A DNA stretch of 64,000 bases from Limosilactobacillus reuteri (GTDB lineage Bacteria > Bacillota > Bacilli > Lactobacillales > Lactobacillaceae). The position numbers and the translations under genes were made by a program. The number at the start of each line of letters is the position of its first letter. The stretch's first letter is position 1. The stretch is taken from assembly GCF_034259105.1 (NCBI RefSeq), contig NZ_CP139478.1, positions 1,849,001-1,913,000 of the forward strand. The letters are read 5' to 3'. Below, piece after piece: positions 9,133-17,618 of the stretch. The notes under the pieces were generated by a model. The model saw nothing but the letters and a program-made list of their open reading frames with translations. It was not told the origin of the DNA and ran no database searches.

Positions 9133-10464
9133 ATGAACAATTCTATCAAAACTATCTTAGGAATTAAAGATCCTTACCTCAAACTAGATGAAAAGAATTT
9201 TGATAACCCAATTGAAGATCAACCTAATCAAATCATTGTCCATCTTATTCAAACTTACCCCATGCATTGCCCAAAATGTGTACACTTAATGTGTAAAAAT
9301 GGCTATAGAACAGTTAATTGCTTGGGACCAGAGCTTCACTTTAAGCCAACAATCTGGTCGATTAAAAAGCAAAAATATATCTGTAAAGCTTCTTCTTCTT
9401 GCCCTGAAGTAGTTACTAAATTAGCAGCCGTTGAAGATATTCATTATCGTAATCATATCTCTTTAGCGATAAAACAACGGGCAATGATGCTTCTAACAAA
9501 AAACGAATCACAAAGTGATTTAGCCAAAGAATTAAATGTCTCTGACTGGACAATTAGACGAGTCATTACAAATCTTGATCAGTTTTTTAAGCCTAACTAT
9601 CATTGGTTACCTCGCCATATTGCCTTTGATGATTTCAAGTCTGGTCGCTTTGCCCCCAGCGGAATGAGTATGATTCTAATGAATATTGAAAATAAGCGGA
9701 CGCTTGATATTATCTTGTCACGTAAAAATAGCTATCTGCGAAAATACTTTCTTCGATATGACCGTTCAGCACGCTTAGCAGTTCAAACAGTAACGGTTGA
9801 CTTGTACACTCCTTACCGCCATTTGATTCATGAGCTTTTCCCCCACGCTTTAATTATCGCTGATCATTTTCATATTGTTGCTCAAGCATATCGTGCATTT
9901 AACAAAATTAGGATCCAAGTAATGAATCGTGCCGGTGCTGGCACTCATAAATGGCGTGCACTTAAGCACTTTTGGAAATTACTCCTAACGCCTGCTAATG
10001 AGCTTAAATATGATAATTATTGGTCAAGGCGTAACTTTAGTTACGCTCAATTAACCGATGTGGAAGTCATTCATCGTCTTCTAAGCTTTGATAATGAACT
10101 AAAAAGGGCTTATGAATACTATCAAAACTTAATTCTGGTGATTGCTCATCGTAGCAAGAAAGAATTAAAAAACTTACTCGCGATTAAATGGACGCAGCTT
10201 CCCCAAGCACTGCAAAAAGTTCAGCATACTCTTCGCAGCCATAAACAAGAAATTTACAATAGTTTTAAATATGATACCTATACAAATGGTCCCGTTGAAG
10301 GAACTAACAATAAAATTAAAGTTATTAAACGAACTACTTATGGCTTTCGTAATTTCTTTAATTTCCGAATTAGAATCCTCCTTGCATTACCAAATACCTA
10401 CATTGCAATAAACTGGAGAAATAAACAAACAGCTCATGCCAAAGTCCAGGCACAAGCTGCTTAG
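9133..10464 (+). CDS. ISL3-family transposase
   Basis: Transposase of 443 residues, near the family norm. The N-terminal zinc-finger-like cysteines (HCPKCVHLMC, CKASSSCP) are followed by a helix-turn-helix (SQSDLAKELNVSDWTIRRV). The DDE domain includes IAFDDFKSGRF, VTVDLYTPY, IADHFHIV and the C-terminal GPVEGTNNKIKVIKR. The ATG at 9133 has a GAAAGGA site; an earlier in-frame start at 9097 falls before that site. The frame is intact, so the element may still move, although its left end is now separated from the gene by the nested insertion. Confidence 0.9.
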   Translation: MNNSIKTILGIKDPYLKLDEKNFDNPIEDQPNQIIVHLIQTYPMHCPKCVHLMCKNGYRTVNCLGPELHFKPTIWSIKKQKYICKASSSCPEVVTKLAAVEDIHYRNHISLAIKQRAMMLLTKNESQSDLAKELNVSDWTIRRVITNLDQFFKPNYHWLPRHIAFDDFKSGRFAPSGMSMILMNIENKRTLDIILSRKNSYLRKYFLRYDRSARLAVQTVTVDLYTPYRHLIHELFPHALIIADHFHIVAQAYRAFNKIRIQVMNRAGAGTHKWRALKHFWKLLLTPANELKYDNYWSRRNFSYAQLTDVEVIHRLLSFDNELKRAYEYYQNLILVIAHRSKKELKNLLAIKWTQLPQALQKVQHTLRSHKQEIYNSFKYDTYTNGPVEGTNNKIKVIKRTTYGFRNFFNFRIRILLALPNTYIAINWRNKQTAHAKVQAQAA

Positions 10465-10566
10465 TAAAATTATTTTATTTTCTCATCAGTACTTCTTGAC
10501 GAAGAGCCGTTAAACTCGATCTCTTTTCTTAATTTATTAAGTGTTTAATTAGCAATCAGTAGCTGA

Positions 10567-12978
10567 TTACTTAAGACCCTTCCAAGTCCAGTTAGTAACT
10601 TCTGGTAAGTCCTTACCTTCTGAACGGATGTAGTGGTTGTGCTTGTTGATCATGTTGTCCATCTTGGCAACAAATGCAGCACTCTTTTGTTCGTAACCAG
10701 GAACACTTTGGATAGCGTCCTTAGCTAAGTGGAACCGGTCAAGTTCGTTTAATACACGCATGTCGAATGGAGTGGTGATATCACCATTTTCTTCGTATGA
10801 GTGAATGTGAACGTTACGGTTAGCACGATCGAAGAACAATGCTTGGATCATGTCACGGAATCCGTGCCATGCAAAGATAACTGGCTTGTCAGTAGTGAAG
10901 TAACTATTGAATTCAGCATCAGTTAAACCTTCAGGGTTCTTGTCAGTGTTCATCAAACGCATAATTTCGATGATGTTGATGTAACGAATCTTCAATTCAG
11001 GGAAGTTGTCATGAAGAATGTCAATAGCTGCAAGAGCTTCTTCAGTAGGTTCAGTACCAGAAGATGCAAATACAACATCTGGTTCAGTACCTTGGTCAGT
11101 AGATGCCCAGTCAATGTAGCCAAGACCATTGTCAGCCAATTGAGTAGCTTCATCAATAGAGAACCATTGTGCACGTGGGTGCTTAGAAGTTACGAAGAGG
11201 TTGATGCATTCTTGGTTACGGAATGCCTTGTTAGATACAGCCATTAATGAGTTAGTATCTGCTGGCAAGTATTCCTTAACGAGATCTGGACGTTCCTTTT
11301 CAAATAAGTGAGTCAATAGACCTGGATCTTGGTGAGTGTAACCGTTGTGATCTTGTTGGAATACAGTAGAAGTATCAACAAAGTTCAATGCTGGGTATTG
11401 GTGACGCCAGTAAAGATCCTTAGCCTTACGTAACCACTTCATGTGTTGAGTAAGCATTGAATCAACAATACGACCGAATGCTTCGTAAGTTGCGAAGAAT
11501 CCGTGACGACCAGTTAATGTGTAACCTTCAAGGAATCCTTCAGCTTGGTGTTCTGAAAGTTGTGAATCGATCATACGACCTTGTGGAGCCACATCTTCGT
11601 CGTTTGGTTCGTGGACACTTTCCATCCATTGACGCTTTTGACCATCAAGGAATGCGTAAAGACGGTTTGACTTAGATTCGTCAGGACCAAATCCACGGAA
11701 GTTAGTTGGGTTCAATTCAGCCATCTTGTTGAGGTACTTACCCCATTCAAGCATGTCTTGCTTTACAACAGAACCAGGATTTTGAACATCAATAGCAAAA
11801 TCACGGTAGTTTGGCAATACAAGTGGCTTAGGATCGATACCACCATTAGTGATAGGGTTCATAGCCATACGACGGTTACCTTCTGGTGTGTTCTCTTCAA
11901 CAAGAGCAACTGGGTGACCATCTTCGTCAAACAATTCTTCTGGCTTGTATGACTTCAACCAGTCAACAAGGATGTCCTTGTGTTCCATGTCATCTTGGGA
12001 TACTGGAACTGGAATTTGGTGTGCACGGAATGAGTTTTCAATTGGGTTACCATCAAGGTCAGTCTTAGGACCAGTCCAACCCTTAGGTGCACGGAAGATA
12101 ATCATTGGCCATTGTGGTAATGAGTTATCATTGTTTTCACGAGCGTTCTTTTGAATAGCCTTGATTTCTTCAACAACCTTGTCCAAAGTCTTAGCCATTT
12201 CTTCGTGAACTTCCATGTGAGGCTTGTAACCATTGAATTCACCATCACGGTCAGCTTCTTTGTAAGCTGAAACAAAGTATGGCTTCCAACCCATACCTTC
12301 GAAGTACTTAGTAAGTTCTTCGTCGCTCATCCGTGAAAGGATAGTAGGGTTAGAAATCTTGAATCCGTTAACTTGGATGATTGGTAATACCGCACCATCC
12401 TTGATTGGGTTGATGAACTTGTCTGAGAACCATGATGCCATTAATGGACCAGTTTCAGCTTCACCATCACCGATTTCAACAGCGGCAATAACTTCTGGGT
12501 TATCTAAGATAGCACCAACACCGTGTGAAAGTGAGTAACCAAGTTCCCCACCTTCGTGGATTGAACCTGGTGTTTCAGGTGCAGCGTGTGATGCAGTACC
12601 GCCTGGGAATGAGAAGTGCTTGAATAACTTAGCCATTCCCTTAGTATCTTGAGTATATTCAGGATAAATTTCAGTGTATGAACCATCCAAGTATGAGTTG
12701 TTAACCATAACTTGGCCACCGTGACCTGAACCTTCGATGTAGAACATATCAAGGTCATACTTCTTAATTACACGGTTCAAGTGTGCGTAAATGAAGTTTT
12801 GAGGAACAATAGTACCCCAGTGACCAATTGGCTTAGGCTTAACATCTTCTGCCTTTAATGGTTGGCGAAGTAATGGATCACCCATTAAGTATAATGTACC
12901 AACTGAAAGGTAGTTAGCTGCACGCCAGTAAGCATCAACACTTTCCAAGTATTTCTTGGAATCGTAATCTACTGCCAT
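10567..12978 (-). CDS. xfp: Xylulose-5-P/fructose-6-P phosphoketolase
   Basis: Thiamine-diphosphate enzyme that cleaves xylulose 5-phosphate with phosphate into acetyl phosphate and glyceraldehyde 3-phosphate. It is the defining step of heterofermentative glycolysis. At 803 residues it has the normal length. Recognisable segments are [17 protein letters not shown], the [15 protein letters not shown] and GDGEAETGP thiamine-pyrophosphate region, and SKHPRAQW near the C-terminus. The ATG at 12978 follows GAAGGAG. A good promoter lies at 13061-13088. Codon use is strongly biased, as expected for a very highly expressed gene. Works with zwf and gnd in this window. Confidence 0.97.
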   Translation of the reverse strand: MAVDYDSKKYLESVDAYWRAANYLSVGTLYLMGDPLLRQPLKAEDVKPKPIGHWGTIVPQNFIYAHLNRVIKKYDLDMFYIEGSGHGGQVMVNNSYLDGSYTEIYPEYTQDTKGMAKLFKHFSFPGGTASHAAPETPGSIHEGGELGYSLSHGVGAILDNPEVIAAVEIGDGEAETGPLMASWFSDKFINPIKDGAVLPIIQVNGFKISNPTILSRMSDEELTKYFEGMGWKPYFVSAYKEADRDGEFNGYKPHMEVHEEMAKTLDKVVEEIKAIQKNARENNDNSLPQWPMIIFRAPKGWTGPKTDLDGNPIENSFRAHQIPVPVSQDDMEHKDILVDWLKSYKPEELFDEDGHPVALVEENTPEGNRRMAMNPITNGGIDPKPLVLPNYRDFAIDVQNPGSVVKQDMLEWGKYLNKMAELNPTNFRGFGPDESKSNRLYAFLDGQKRQWMESVHEPNDEDVAPQGRMIDSQLSEHQAEGFLEGYTLTGRHGFFATYEAFGRIVDSMLTQHMKWLRKAKDLYWRHQYPALNFVDTSTVFQQDHNGYTHQDPGLLTHLFEKERPDLVKEYLPADTNSLMAVSNKAFRNQECINLFVTSKHPRAQWFSIDEATQLADNGLGYIDWASTDQGTEPDVVFASSGTEPTEEALAAIDILHDNFPELKIRYINIIEIMRLMNTDKNPEGLTDAEFNSYFTTDKPVIFAWHGFRDMIQALFFDRANRNVHIHSYEENGDITTPFDMRVLNELDRFHLAKDAIQSVPGYEQKSAAFVAKMDNMINKHNHYIRSEGKDLPEVTNWTWKGLK

Positions 12979-13060
12979 CTAATAAACACTCCTTCTATAT
13001 AAATCAATACGTCCTGTGCTTTCTAACAACATAACGTAAATCATTAAATTTACAATGTTA

Positions 13061-13088
13061 ATGATAAACTGTTTTTTCAAAAAGTCAA
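13061..13088 (-). promoter_or_regulatory. Promoter of xfp
   Basis: On the minus strand TTGACT (13083-13088), a 16-bp spacer and TATCAT (13061-13066) form a near-consensus sigma-A promoter about 85 bp upstream of xfp. A short inverted repeat GTAAAT/ATTTAC lies just downstream near 13036-13053 and could be an operator; that part is speculative. Confidence 0.6.
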
Positions 13089-13247
13089 CCTTTTTACAAA
13101 TTGATACGGTCCAATTATAAAAAATTAATAATTTTAAGCCGCTCTTTAGTTTTGCAAACCGGCTAACATCTTTAGTCTAACACCATTTGCCACATTCTAC
13201 GGTTATCTCGCGCAAACTTATGACAATCTAATGAACTTAAATTAATA

Positions 13248-13979
13248 TTAGCCTTCCTGGTCTAAGCTAACAAAAGTACTATATTTCATGTATTTATAGT
13301 GAATACGCATATTTGAAACTTCAAATGGTGTTCCATCATCTAAAAAGAAGATTCCATCAATTATGCCCACCGGTTCTGTCGAGCTTAACTTTAATAATTC
13401 TTGGTCTTGTTTATCTGACGGTGATACGCCAATGGTCATGAATGACTTGGTAACTCGTTTTCCCATCTTATCCTCAAGATAATTAAAAATAGAGCCGTTA
13501 ACAATTTCAGGAGATAAGGTTGGTGTAATCTTAATCGGGATAAAACCAGTTTCAATCATAAAAGGTTGGTCATCAATTAGCCGTAACCGTTTGATTTGGT
13601 ATACAAAGTCATTATCATTGAGGAACAACTCTTCTTGTACATCCTTATTTGCGGGAACAACCTGGTAATCAAGCAACTTAATTCCTTGCTTCTTCCCATC
13701 AGCACGGAAACTATCCGTAACTCCCAAATTACTCCCCTCATAATGAAATAAGGACTGATTTTTTAGGTAGAGCGGATTAATGAATGTTCCCGAACCGCGC
13801 TTTTTGAAGATAATTCCTTCTTGCGCCAATACACCTAGCGCTCGTTTGATTGAACTTCGACTTACCTCGTAAATCTCACTTAAGCTTCGTTCGTCCGGTA
13901 GCCGCATTCCGGGGTATTCATTGCCTAAAATTTTTTGTTTTATATCACGCATCACTGAGCGATATACTAAGTCTGCCAT
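13248..13979 (-). CDS. GntR-family regulator with UTRA domain
   Basis: DNA-binding repressor or activator of 243 residues. The winged helix is at about 3-70, with the family pattern MRLPDERSLSEIYEVSRSSIKRA (written here in two parts: MRLPDERSLSE and VSRSSIKRAL) and the wing KRGSGTFI. The rest matches a UTRA ligand-binding domain, which usually senses a sugar phosphate, amino sugar or related effector. A GAGGAG site precedes the ATG. It lies upstream of xfp in the same direction but with 269 bp and a separate xfp promoter between, so it need not be its regulator. Ligand unknown. Confidence 0.85.
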   Translation of the reverse strand: MADLVYRSVMRDIKQKILGNEYPGMRLPDERSLSEIYEVSRSSIKRALGVLAQEGIIFKKRGSGTFINPLYLKNQSLFHYEGSNLGVTDSFRADGKKQGIKLLDYQVVPANKDVQEELFLNDNDFVYQIKRLRLIDDQPFMIETGFIPIKITPTLSPEIVNGSIFNYLEDKMGKRVTKSFMTIGVSPSDKQDQELLKLSSTEPVGIIDGIFFLDDGTPFEVSNMRIHYKYMKYSTFVSLDQEG

Positions 13980-14110
13980 CTAATTAACTCCTCGGATTTA
14001 TTTAATTCGAATTTTAATGATACACTTTAAGTATAGCAGACCTATTTTAAATTGGGATCTTTTTGTAAAATATTGGTGCGACCCAGATAAATTTAGGAGA
14101 TGATCTTCTT

Positions 14111-14617
14111 ATGAGTAAAAAGAATAAAAAAAGTAAAATAAAAAAAACGCAGGTGGAACAAATCTTAGATAAAAATAATATTCCATATGAGCAAGCTGAA
14201 TTTCCGACGCATCAAGGTGGCGATGTCCGTTCAATGAGCGTTGACCGTACCGGTATTGATGAACATGTCATTTATAAAACCCTTGTCCTTACTGGTAATG
14301 TAACTGGCCCCTTAGTCGGAGTCATCCCCGTCGATACTCACCTTGACGAAAAGAAATTAGCTAAAGTTTCCGGCAACAAAAAAGTTAATATGGTTCCGCT
14401 TAAAAACTTGTTAAAGACAACAGGTTATGTTCATGGTGCTAACACGCCTGTAGGAATCTATGAAAAATTTCAATATCCGATTTTTATTGATACTGAAGCA
14501 AAAGAACAAGGCGAAATTTATGTTTCATCTGGAAAAGTTGGTCGATCGGTTAAACTAAACGCTGAAGACTTAGCCGGATTAGTTCATGCAACTTTTGCTG
14601 ATTTAGAACAAAAGTAG
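14111..14617 (+). CDS. ybaK: Cys-tRNA(Pro)/aminoacyl-tRNA deacylase, YbaK/EbsC
   Basis: Trans-editing enzyme that hydrolyses mischarged Cys-tRNA(Pro). The 168-residue protein shows the YbaK fold signatures: HVIYKTLVL with the catalytic lysine, GVIPVDTHLDEKKLA, and the C-terminal IYVSSGKVGRSVKLNAEDL. The lysine-rich first 15 residues extend the usual start and may help tRNA binding. The ATG follows a TTAGGAGATG site. Divergent from the GntR regulator. Confidence 0.9.
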   Translation: MSKKNKKSKIKKTQVEQILDKNNIPYEQAEFPTHQGGDVRSMSVDRTGIDEHVIYKTLVLTGNVTGPLVGVIPVDTHLDEKKLAKVSGNKKVNMVPLKNLLKTTGYVHGANTPVGIYEKFQYPIFIDTEAKEQGEIYVSSGKVGRSVKLNAEDLAGLVHATFADLEQK

Positions 14618-14704
14618 TTTCCGATTGATTGACCTCCCTAGATGTGAAGACTAAACTTATTACTATAGTTTTATTTAAGGTCATTATAGAAAGGTCCTGA
14701 AAAA

Positions 14705-16141
14705 ATGAAGAAAAATCTATCTGCTTGTACGACTGTCCTCGTAGGTCGTAATGCTACAATTGACGGTTCAACCATGGCAGCACGGAACGATGATACTTTC
14801 GCCCCACTTACACCACAACGTTTTGTAACTTATCCGGCATACCATAATCATCCCAATCAAGTCAAAGCTTATTTAAATAAGTGTGTGATTGACCGGCCTG
14901 CTGATGGTTACCGTTACCAAGGCACTCCTAATGTCAACTACAAAACTGAAGGAGTCTTTGACGAAAGTGGTTTTAATGAAAAGAACGTTGGGATGAGCGC
15001 CACAGAAAGTGTTTATGCTAATGCACGGGTTTTAGCCTGTGATCCGCTTAATACTGAAACAGGAATTAATGAAGACCTTATCGTTGCCGCTACCCTCCCC
15101 TTCATCGATAGTGCACGCGATGGGGTTGCTTACCTCGGTAAATTAATCGCTAAATACGGTTCTGCAGAAGGAAACGGGGTTATTTTTAGTGACAAAGATG
15201 ATGTTTGGTATATGGAAATCGTTACTGGACATCACTGGGTTGCACAATGGATTCCAGATGATGCATACGCTGTTACTGGAAATCGAATTGCCATTCAGCA
15301 AGTTGATTTTAATGATAAGGCTAACTTTATGTGGTCTGACGGAATTCAAGAATTTGTTGCAAAGAACCATCTTAACCCAGACAAGTACGAATGGAATTTC
15401 CGTCATATTTTCGGAACTGCTGATATTTTTGATCAACACTACAACACGCCACGCCAATGGTACGGTCATAAGGTGTTAAATCCAGAAACTGAATTTGATC
15501 CGCTTGATTTTGATATTCCATTTATTATGCAAACGGATCATCGAATTACCCTTGAAGACGTGGAAAAGATCCTCAGTAGCCACTACCAAGGAACCCCTTA
15601 CGATCCACTAGGCCATGAAGGTACCGATCAGCAAAAGCATATGTTCCGGCCAATTTCACTAAACCGGACGCAAAATTCCCACGTTCTTCAAGTCCGCAAT
15701 GACTTACCAGAAGCTGCTTCAACGATTATGTGGATGAGCTTTGGTATTCCTACCTTTACCCCATACGTTCCATTCTTTGGTAATGCTGAAGATATTGATG
15801 TAAGCTATCGTGAAACACCAGAGAAACTTAATATGGATTTAAAGAGTGCTTACTGGATGTATCGGGCGCTTTCAATGATTGTCGAATCACACCATGCAGA
15901 ATTTTCTAAGGCCGACTTGGATTATCTCAAAGATGCCCGTGAATACCTCTACCGCTGGGTAAATGAAGTTGCTCCACGGGTTAAGGGGATGTCATCTTCT
16001 GAAGTCAGTGCTTTCTTAAGTTCAAAGACGCATGAAATGGTTGCTGAAATGGCTAAACGAACAAAAACTTTAATGGCTGAGTTAGTAATGAATGGACTCG
16101 AACTTTCTAAGTTAACATTCCAAATCGATAAGAATTTGTAA
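14705..16141 (+). CDS. pepD: C69-family dipeptidase
   Basis: N-terminal nucleophile dipeptidase with broad specificity, cytoplasmic, used to finish peptide breakdown. The 478 residues match the family length. The likely catalytic Cys8 (MKKNLSACTT) is followed by GRNATIDGSTMAARNDD, the family hallmark, so seven residues would be removed or tolerated ahead of the nucleophile. The start has an AGAAAGGTCC site. The gene stands alone, and a terminator hairpin of the family C repeat follows. Confidence 0.92.
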   Translation: MKKNLSACTTVLVGRNATIDGSTMAARNDDTFAPLTPQRFVTYPAYHNHPNQVKAYLNKCVIDRPADGYRYQGTPNVNYKTEGVFDESGFNEKNVGMSATESVYANARVLACDPLNTETGINEDLIVAATLPFIDSARDGVAYLGKLIAKYGSAEGNGVIFSDKDDVWYMEIVTGHHWVAQWIPDDAYAVTGNRIAIQQVDFNDKANFMWSDGIQEFVAKNHLNPDKYEWNFRHIFGTADIFDQHYNTPRQWYGHKVLNPETEFDPLDFDIPFIMQTDHRITLEDVEKILSSHYQGTPYDPLGHEGTDQQKHMFRPISLNRTQNSHVLQVRNDLPEAASTIMWMSFGIPTFTPYVPFFGNAEDIDVSYRETPEKLNMDLKSAYWMYRALSMIVESHHAEFSKADLDYLKDAREYLYRWVNEVAPRVKGMSSSEVSAFLSSKTHEMVAEMAKRTKTLMAELVMNGLELSKLTFQIDKNL

Positions 16142-16151
16142 AAATAAAGAT

Positions 16152-16204
16152 GAGGCTGAGAAAAAACTTAGGGTATTATCGCCCTCTGTTTTTTTCTCAG
16201 CCTC
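16152..16204. terminator. Terminator in repeat family C, copy 2
   Basis: GAGGCTGAGAAAAAAC pairs with GTTTTTTTCTCAGCCTC around an inner AGGG/CCCT stem. It ends pepD. Sequence after it to about 16250 resembles the segment after the 3015 terminator. The ABC exporter gene on the minus strand originally ended at about 16252, just beyond this element. Confidence 0.75.
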
Positions 16205-16294
16205 AACTATTTTTATGAACAATAACAAGATAACGTGCAAAACAACCACATTTTTCTTTAATTATTTCCAGCAAACTGACTATTATAAAGATTA

Positions 16295-17618
16295 CCTAAA
16301 TTTCAAGAATAAGTTAGCCACTGGACTCAAATAAATATACCTAAATTTCAAGAATAAGTTAGCCACTGGACTCAAATAAATAATACTGACCAATTGATTA
16401 TTGGTTGATGGAGCTGTGATATCTCTTGGTAGAAGGCCTTACGATAGATATCCATTGACGAATGTCCATTAAACATAGCTCGTGGATAGTGATTCATCCA
16501 ATCATTAGTCGCTATGATCTGAGCACTACTATAGTTATTTATAGCTTCACCTTTGGTAATCTCCTTGCGGAGAAACCGGTTATTGATCTCATTGGATCCA
16601 CGTTCCCAAGGGGAATACGGATCAGCATAGAAAACATGATCGTGAACTTGTGTTAACTCACTAAATTCTGAACCGTTGTCAGAGGTTATTGTCTTAAAGA
16701 TGCGATAGTAAGCATCTGTGCCCATTTTCTGGCGTAAATTTATAAAGAACTGATTTACTGCATGCGCAGTTTTACCAGCAATTTTACTCGTGATATTAAC
16801 TCGTGAAAGGCGATCAGTCATTACTAGTACAACACTGTCATTACCGTTTTTCTGTCCCTGAACTGTATCTAGTTCCCAATGGCCAATTTCGGACCGTTGG
16901 TCCGCAGTTTGAGGTCGTTGAGCAATATTAGGCCCTAAGCACCTTTTAGCTTGCGGATGAGTTCGATGATGCTTACGTTTAGGTTTTTCAAAGAGGTCTA
17001 AATTGGACGTACGAAGCACACCCTCATTAATCCATTGATATAAAGTTACAACCGACTTTGGGATCAGGGTGCCATCATTCATTAAATCTCGAGCCTTATA
17101 AATAACCGCTTGTGGGGAGTAATGGTGGTCGTCAAACTCACCAAGCATTAGCTGATCAGCTAATCGTAAAAATTGCTTTGAAGAATAATATAAGCGACGA
17201 CGACCAGAATGGCGGTGATGTTCAAGATATGTGGCCTGACCAGCTTCATAACTATAGATGTAGTAAGAATATTCGTAAATTTTACCATTAGATTTTTGAC
17301 GACGAAGTTGGCGGACCGTACCACGGTTGAGCTCGTTATTAATTGTTTGATGATTAACTCCTAATTGGCGACCAATTGCGCGATTGGAAAGTCCTTGCGA
17401 CTTTAAAGTCGCAATCATCACACGTTCTTCTTTAGTAAGATGAGCATTCTTTTTATGAGTAGTCAATAAACTAGTAGACATGGTATCATTTAAGTGCGTC
17501 ATTTGACGGACATCCTTTCATATAGGTTTGGTTCACTTAATATGATACCTGATGTCACGCCGAATGGCGTTTTTTATTTACCACCAACTGGGTGGCTAAC
17601 TTCATTCTATAATCCACC
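16295..17618 (-). mobile_element. IS30-type element (1279 bp), copy 1, with duplicated end
   Basis: Flanked by an exact 13-bp direct repeat, ATTATAAAGATTA, at 16282-16294 and 17619-17631. The complete element is 16340-17618 (1279 bp). An additional 45-bp repeat of its transposase-distal end occupies 16295-16339. The ends share GTTAGCCAC after 18 less similar bases. It is inserted in the 3' end of an ABC exporter gene. It differs from copy 2 by at least one base seen on reading (17281 T against 22204 C). Confidence 0.9.
16372..17502 (-). CDS. IS30-family transposase, copy 1
   Basis: Intact transposase of 376 residues, identical in protein to the copies at 21295-22425 and 28738-29868. The N-terminal helix-turn-helix is KSQGLSNRAIGRQLGVNHQT and a second DNA-binding part follows. 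The DDE core shows HWELDTVQGQ (first Asp), TSDNGSEFSEL (second Asp) and a glutamate in NEINNRFLRKE. The identity of three copies points to recent, probably continuing activity. Confidence 0.95.
   Translation of the reverse strand: MTHLNDTMSTSLLTTHKKNAHLTKEERVMIATLKSQGLSNRAIGRQLGVNHQTINNELNRGTVRQLRRQKSNGKIYEYSYYIYSYEAGQATYLEHHRHSGRRRLYYSSKQFLRLADQLMLGEFDDHHYSPQAVIYKARDLMNDGTLIPKSVVTLYQWINEGVLRTSNLDLFEKPKRKHHRTHPQAKRCLGPNIAQRPQTADQRSEIGHWELDTVQGQKNGNDSVVLVMTDRLSRVNITSKIAGKTAHAVNQFFINLRQKMGTDAYYRIFKTITSDNGSEFSELTQVHDHVFYADPYSPWERGSNEINNRFLRKEITKGEAINNYSSAQIIATNDWMNHYPRAMFNGHSSMDIYRKAFYQEISQLHQPIINWSVLFI

Larger units (their letters stand above)
7937..10528 (+). mobile_element. ISL3-family element carrying a nested IS30-type insertion
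   Basis: The left end AGAGACCGAGTTAAACTGGCTCT (split here as AGAGACCGAGTTAAAC then TGGCTCT) near 7941 and the right end, read in reverse as AGAGATCGAGTTTAAC then GGCTCT near 10525, form imperfect inverted repeats. Both are followed inward by AAGTACTGATGA. The transposase lies at 9133-10464. An IS30-type element at 8008-9061 is inserted between the left end and the transposase. Exact ends and the target duplication were not resolved. Confidence 0.8.

Noticed and set aside
10992..12758. Several open frames of 60-84 codons inside xfp on both strands
   Set aside because: All overlap a long, strongly codon-biased gene and have no independent support.
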